Shown here: positions 62,613 to 64,000 of the stretch, piece by piece
How positions within the stretch are numbered: position 1 is the first letter of the stretch
How the letters are laid out: the number at the start of each line of letters is the position of its first letter
Source: Vibrio harveyi NBRC 15634 = ATCC 14126 = KCTC 12724
GTDB lineage: Bacteria; Pseudomonadota; Gammaproteobacteria; Enterobacterales; Vibrionaceae
Direction of reading: 5' to 3'
NCBI RefSeq assembly: GCF_001591145.1
Contig: NZ_BCUF01000021.1
Coordinates: 24,695 to 88,694 of the forward strand
Length of the DNA: 64,000 nucleotides
Made by a program: the position numbers and the translations under genes
Notes under the pieces: model-generated
Databases searched by the model: none
What the model was told of the DNA's origin: nothing
Seen by the model: the letters and a program-made list of their open reading frames with translations, nothing else

Positions 62613-63938
62613 ATGCGAGAAAGAATACTGTTTGATGGTCCATCACCAAAACAAAACCTACCGGATTATGAGTTTTACGCGGAAGGTGGAAGCCCCAAAT
62701 TTACTGATTTCATTTGCGATTTTATCGACCAACAGAAAGAGCAGATCGAAGAGATCAATCTCGCGTTGTATTTATGCAATAACAAATTGATGCTGGAAAG
62801 TATGATTGGATCAGCGTTGAAGGCTGGAATTACATTGAATATCTTCTCTATTCCTTTAGAGGGCTACGATAAAACTCCGGCGCAATCTCCCACTTTCGCA
62901 CCCAAGCTAAGCAAAAACAAAGCACTACAAAGTAAACAGGAAAAACCGTTCTCCAAAAAGGACATCGCCCAATATTTATATGGCAGATTTGCCAAGTCTG
63001 AGAATCCAAAAATCAACTTGTACATCTGTGATCATATGTATGTCCGATCGAAGTATGTTAAGCCCTTCTCTCGAGGAAGAATGCCCTACTCTCTCCATAT
63101 CAAACACCTATTTATTAAGTTCAAATCGGGGTCTAGTCACTCCATGGTCACGTCTTCAAATATGGCAGTCAGGGACTTAATTAAGCATGAGTTATTGGTT
63201 CATACGGAAAATTCAGAACACGATCATCAAAGGTGTCAGGTGTTTTTTGACCACTTAAAAATCAATAGCGCAAATATCAAACATTACGAGGAAAAACGAG
63301 GGTATAGCTATCAAGAGAAGACACAAGAGAGATTGTCTTCCCCCTCATGGGATCAAGGCATCTACTTTACCGCTCACTTTTTAAATGAATCCAATACCAT
63401 TGTGCAGGATAAAATCTATACCCTGATTCGCAATGCGAGAAAAAGGGTCATTCTGTGTGCACAGCACATTAATGATCAGAACTTAATACCTAACCATCCC
63501 GATGTCGAACTGCGCGTCATTTCCCAAACCTATACGGATGAACACAAAATTAAAAAATCAGGTAAACACTACGTTTGCATCAACCAGCAGTTAGTGGAAA
63601 CGCGGATGCCTTCTAATACCACTAACTTTCTCCAGATGGTCAACTTCCTCAAACAAAGACCAAACACGGCGTATTACTTCAACACCTCTTTGCACGCTAA
63701 ATTTATCGTCGTCGATGACACAATCATTATCTCCACGGGTAACCTGACAGAGACTCAATTTATTTACCGTTATGTTGCATCAATGAATCTCGTCAACATG
63801 CCTGATACCACCTACGAAGGGACTCATTCCGAGATGAATGCCTACTATTTGAGTCGCAACAATCCAAAACTTGCCGATGAGCTTGTCACTTATTTTGAAG
63901 TATTAACTCAATGCCCTCTCACCCATCGCGCTTTCTGA
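62613..63938 (+). CDS. Phospholipase D-like (PLDc) protein with one degenerate active site
   Basis: This 441-aa protein has two PLD-like halves. The second has a good HKD motif, HAKFIVVD (HxKx4D) followed by STGNLTETQF. The first has HIKHLFIK, where Lys replaces the Asp, followed by TSSNM. No signal peptide or membrane segment is seen, so it is probably cytoplasmic. PLD-fold enzymes include nucleases and phospholipases; the substrate here is unknown. It starts at ATG 62613, downstream of folD but with its own upstream region of about 150 bp. Confidence 0.75.
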   Translation: MRERILFDGPSPKQNLPDYEFYAEGGSPKFTDFICDFIDQQKEQIEEINLALYLCNNKLMLESMIGSALKAGITLNIFSIPLEGYDKTPAQSPTFAPKLSKNKALQSKQEKPFSKKDIAQYLYGRFAKSENPKINLYICDHMYVRSKYVKPFSRGRMPYSLHIKHLFIKFKSGSSHSMVTSSNMAVRDLIKHELLVHTENSEHDHQRCQVFFDHLKINSANIKHYEEKRGYSYQEKTQERLSSPSWDQGIYFTAHFLNESNTIVQDKIYTLIRNARKRVILCAQHINDQNLIPNHPDVELRVISQTYTDEHKIKKSGKHYVCINQQLVETRMPSNTTNFLQMVNFLKQRPNTAYYFNTSLHAKFIVVDDTIIISTGNLTETQFIYRYVASMNLVNMPDTTYEGTHSEMNAYYLSRNNPKLADELVTYFEVLTQCPLTHRAF

Positions 63939-63951
63939 GTCTGGCTTCTAC

Positions 63952-63988
63952 TATACCCAAGTGACTTCAAGATGCAGGATTCAGAGCG
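63952..63988. repeat. Dispersed intergenic repeat, copy 2
   Basis: 37 bases matching 33527-33563 at about 31 positions in the same orientation, just after the PLD-like gene. The window ends 12 bases later, so the unit may be longer. Confidence 0.6.
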
Positions 63989-64000
63989 TTGTCATTGATT

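Overview
The window is a chromosomal segment of a gamma-proteobacterium, almost certainly a marine Vibrio of the Harveyi clade. The evidence is a lon/clpX/clpP/tig block, KtrA/KtrB proteins of the lengths known from V. alginolyticus (220 and 455 aa), a tRNA-Arg(TCT)/folD neighbourhood, and an enterobactin-type siderophore cluster next to a Vibrio-style aryl polyene cluster. The species assignment is inference; no database was searched. I saw no rRNA, CRISPR array, insertion sequence or integrase gene.

Layout. 1-4358: proteostasis genes on the minus strand (lon, cut by the window edge; clpX; clpP; tig), with a sigma-32-like promoter before lon. 4886-11503: C4-dicarboxylate uptake, namely the two-component pair dctB/dctD on plus and the TRAP transporter dctP-dctQ-dctM on minus, with a small Arg-rich ORF between. 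A sigma-54-like site lies upstream of dctP, as expected for a DctD target. 11718-21749: housekeeping and accessory genes (selO, an M6 metalloprotease with a GlyGly-CTERM tail, ktrB/ktrA, a DEAD-box helicase, a CNNM/CorC-like membrane protein).

21812-35673: a catecholate siderophore locus. It holds a TonB receptor, a PPTase (entD), an operon entC-entE-entB-NRPS-ChaN-like gene, a divergent ChaN-like lipoprotein and entA. Three Fur-box-like sites sit at its promoters. The single-module C-A-T-TE NRPS fits enterobactin or, in this clade, amphi-enterobactin. No Fes/IroE-type esterase is visible; instead two homologous ChaN/EreA-superfamily proteins bracket the biosynthetic operon.

35698-38293: a lytic transglycosylase, a multidomain HNH endonuclease and a small methyltransferase. 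38438-56501: a complete aryl polyene (APE) cluster. Its plus-strand genes follow the order apeC to apeR, with an aromatic ammonia lyase placed between apeJ and apeK. A halogenase-like flavoprotein, a methyltransferase and a lipoprotein lie divergently.

56562-60156: a three-gene minus-strand operon encoding a MotA/TolQ-like protein with a long coiled-coil tail, a MotB/OmpA-like protein and an HNH nuclease. This matches type II Zorya anti-phage defence (ZorA-ZorB-ZorE). The block is bracketed by an approximately 82-bp direct repeat made of the last 11 codons of apeR plus its terminator, the footprint of an insertion at the 3' end of the APE cluster. This is the most notable structure in the window. 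60567-64000: a duplicated-domain lipoprotein, tRNA-Arg, folD and a phospholipase-D-like protein, ending in a second copy of a dispersed intergenic repeat also found near 33.5 kb.
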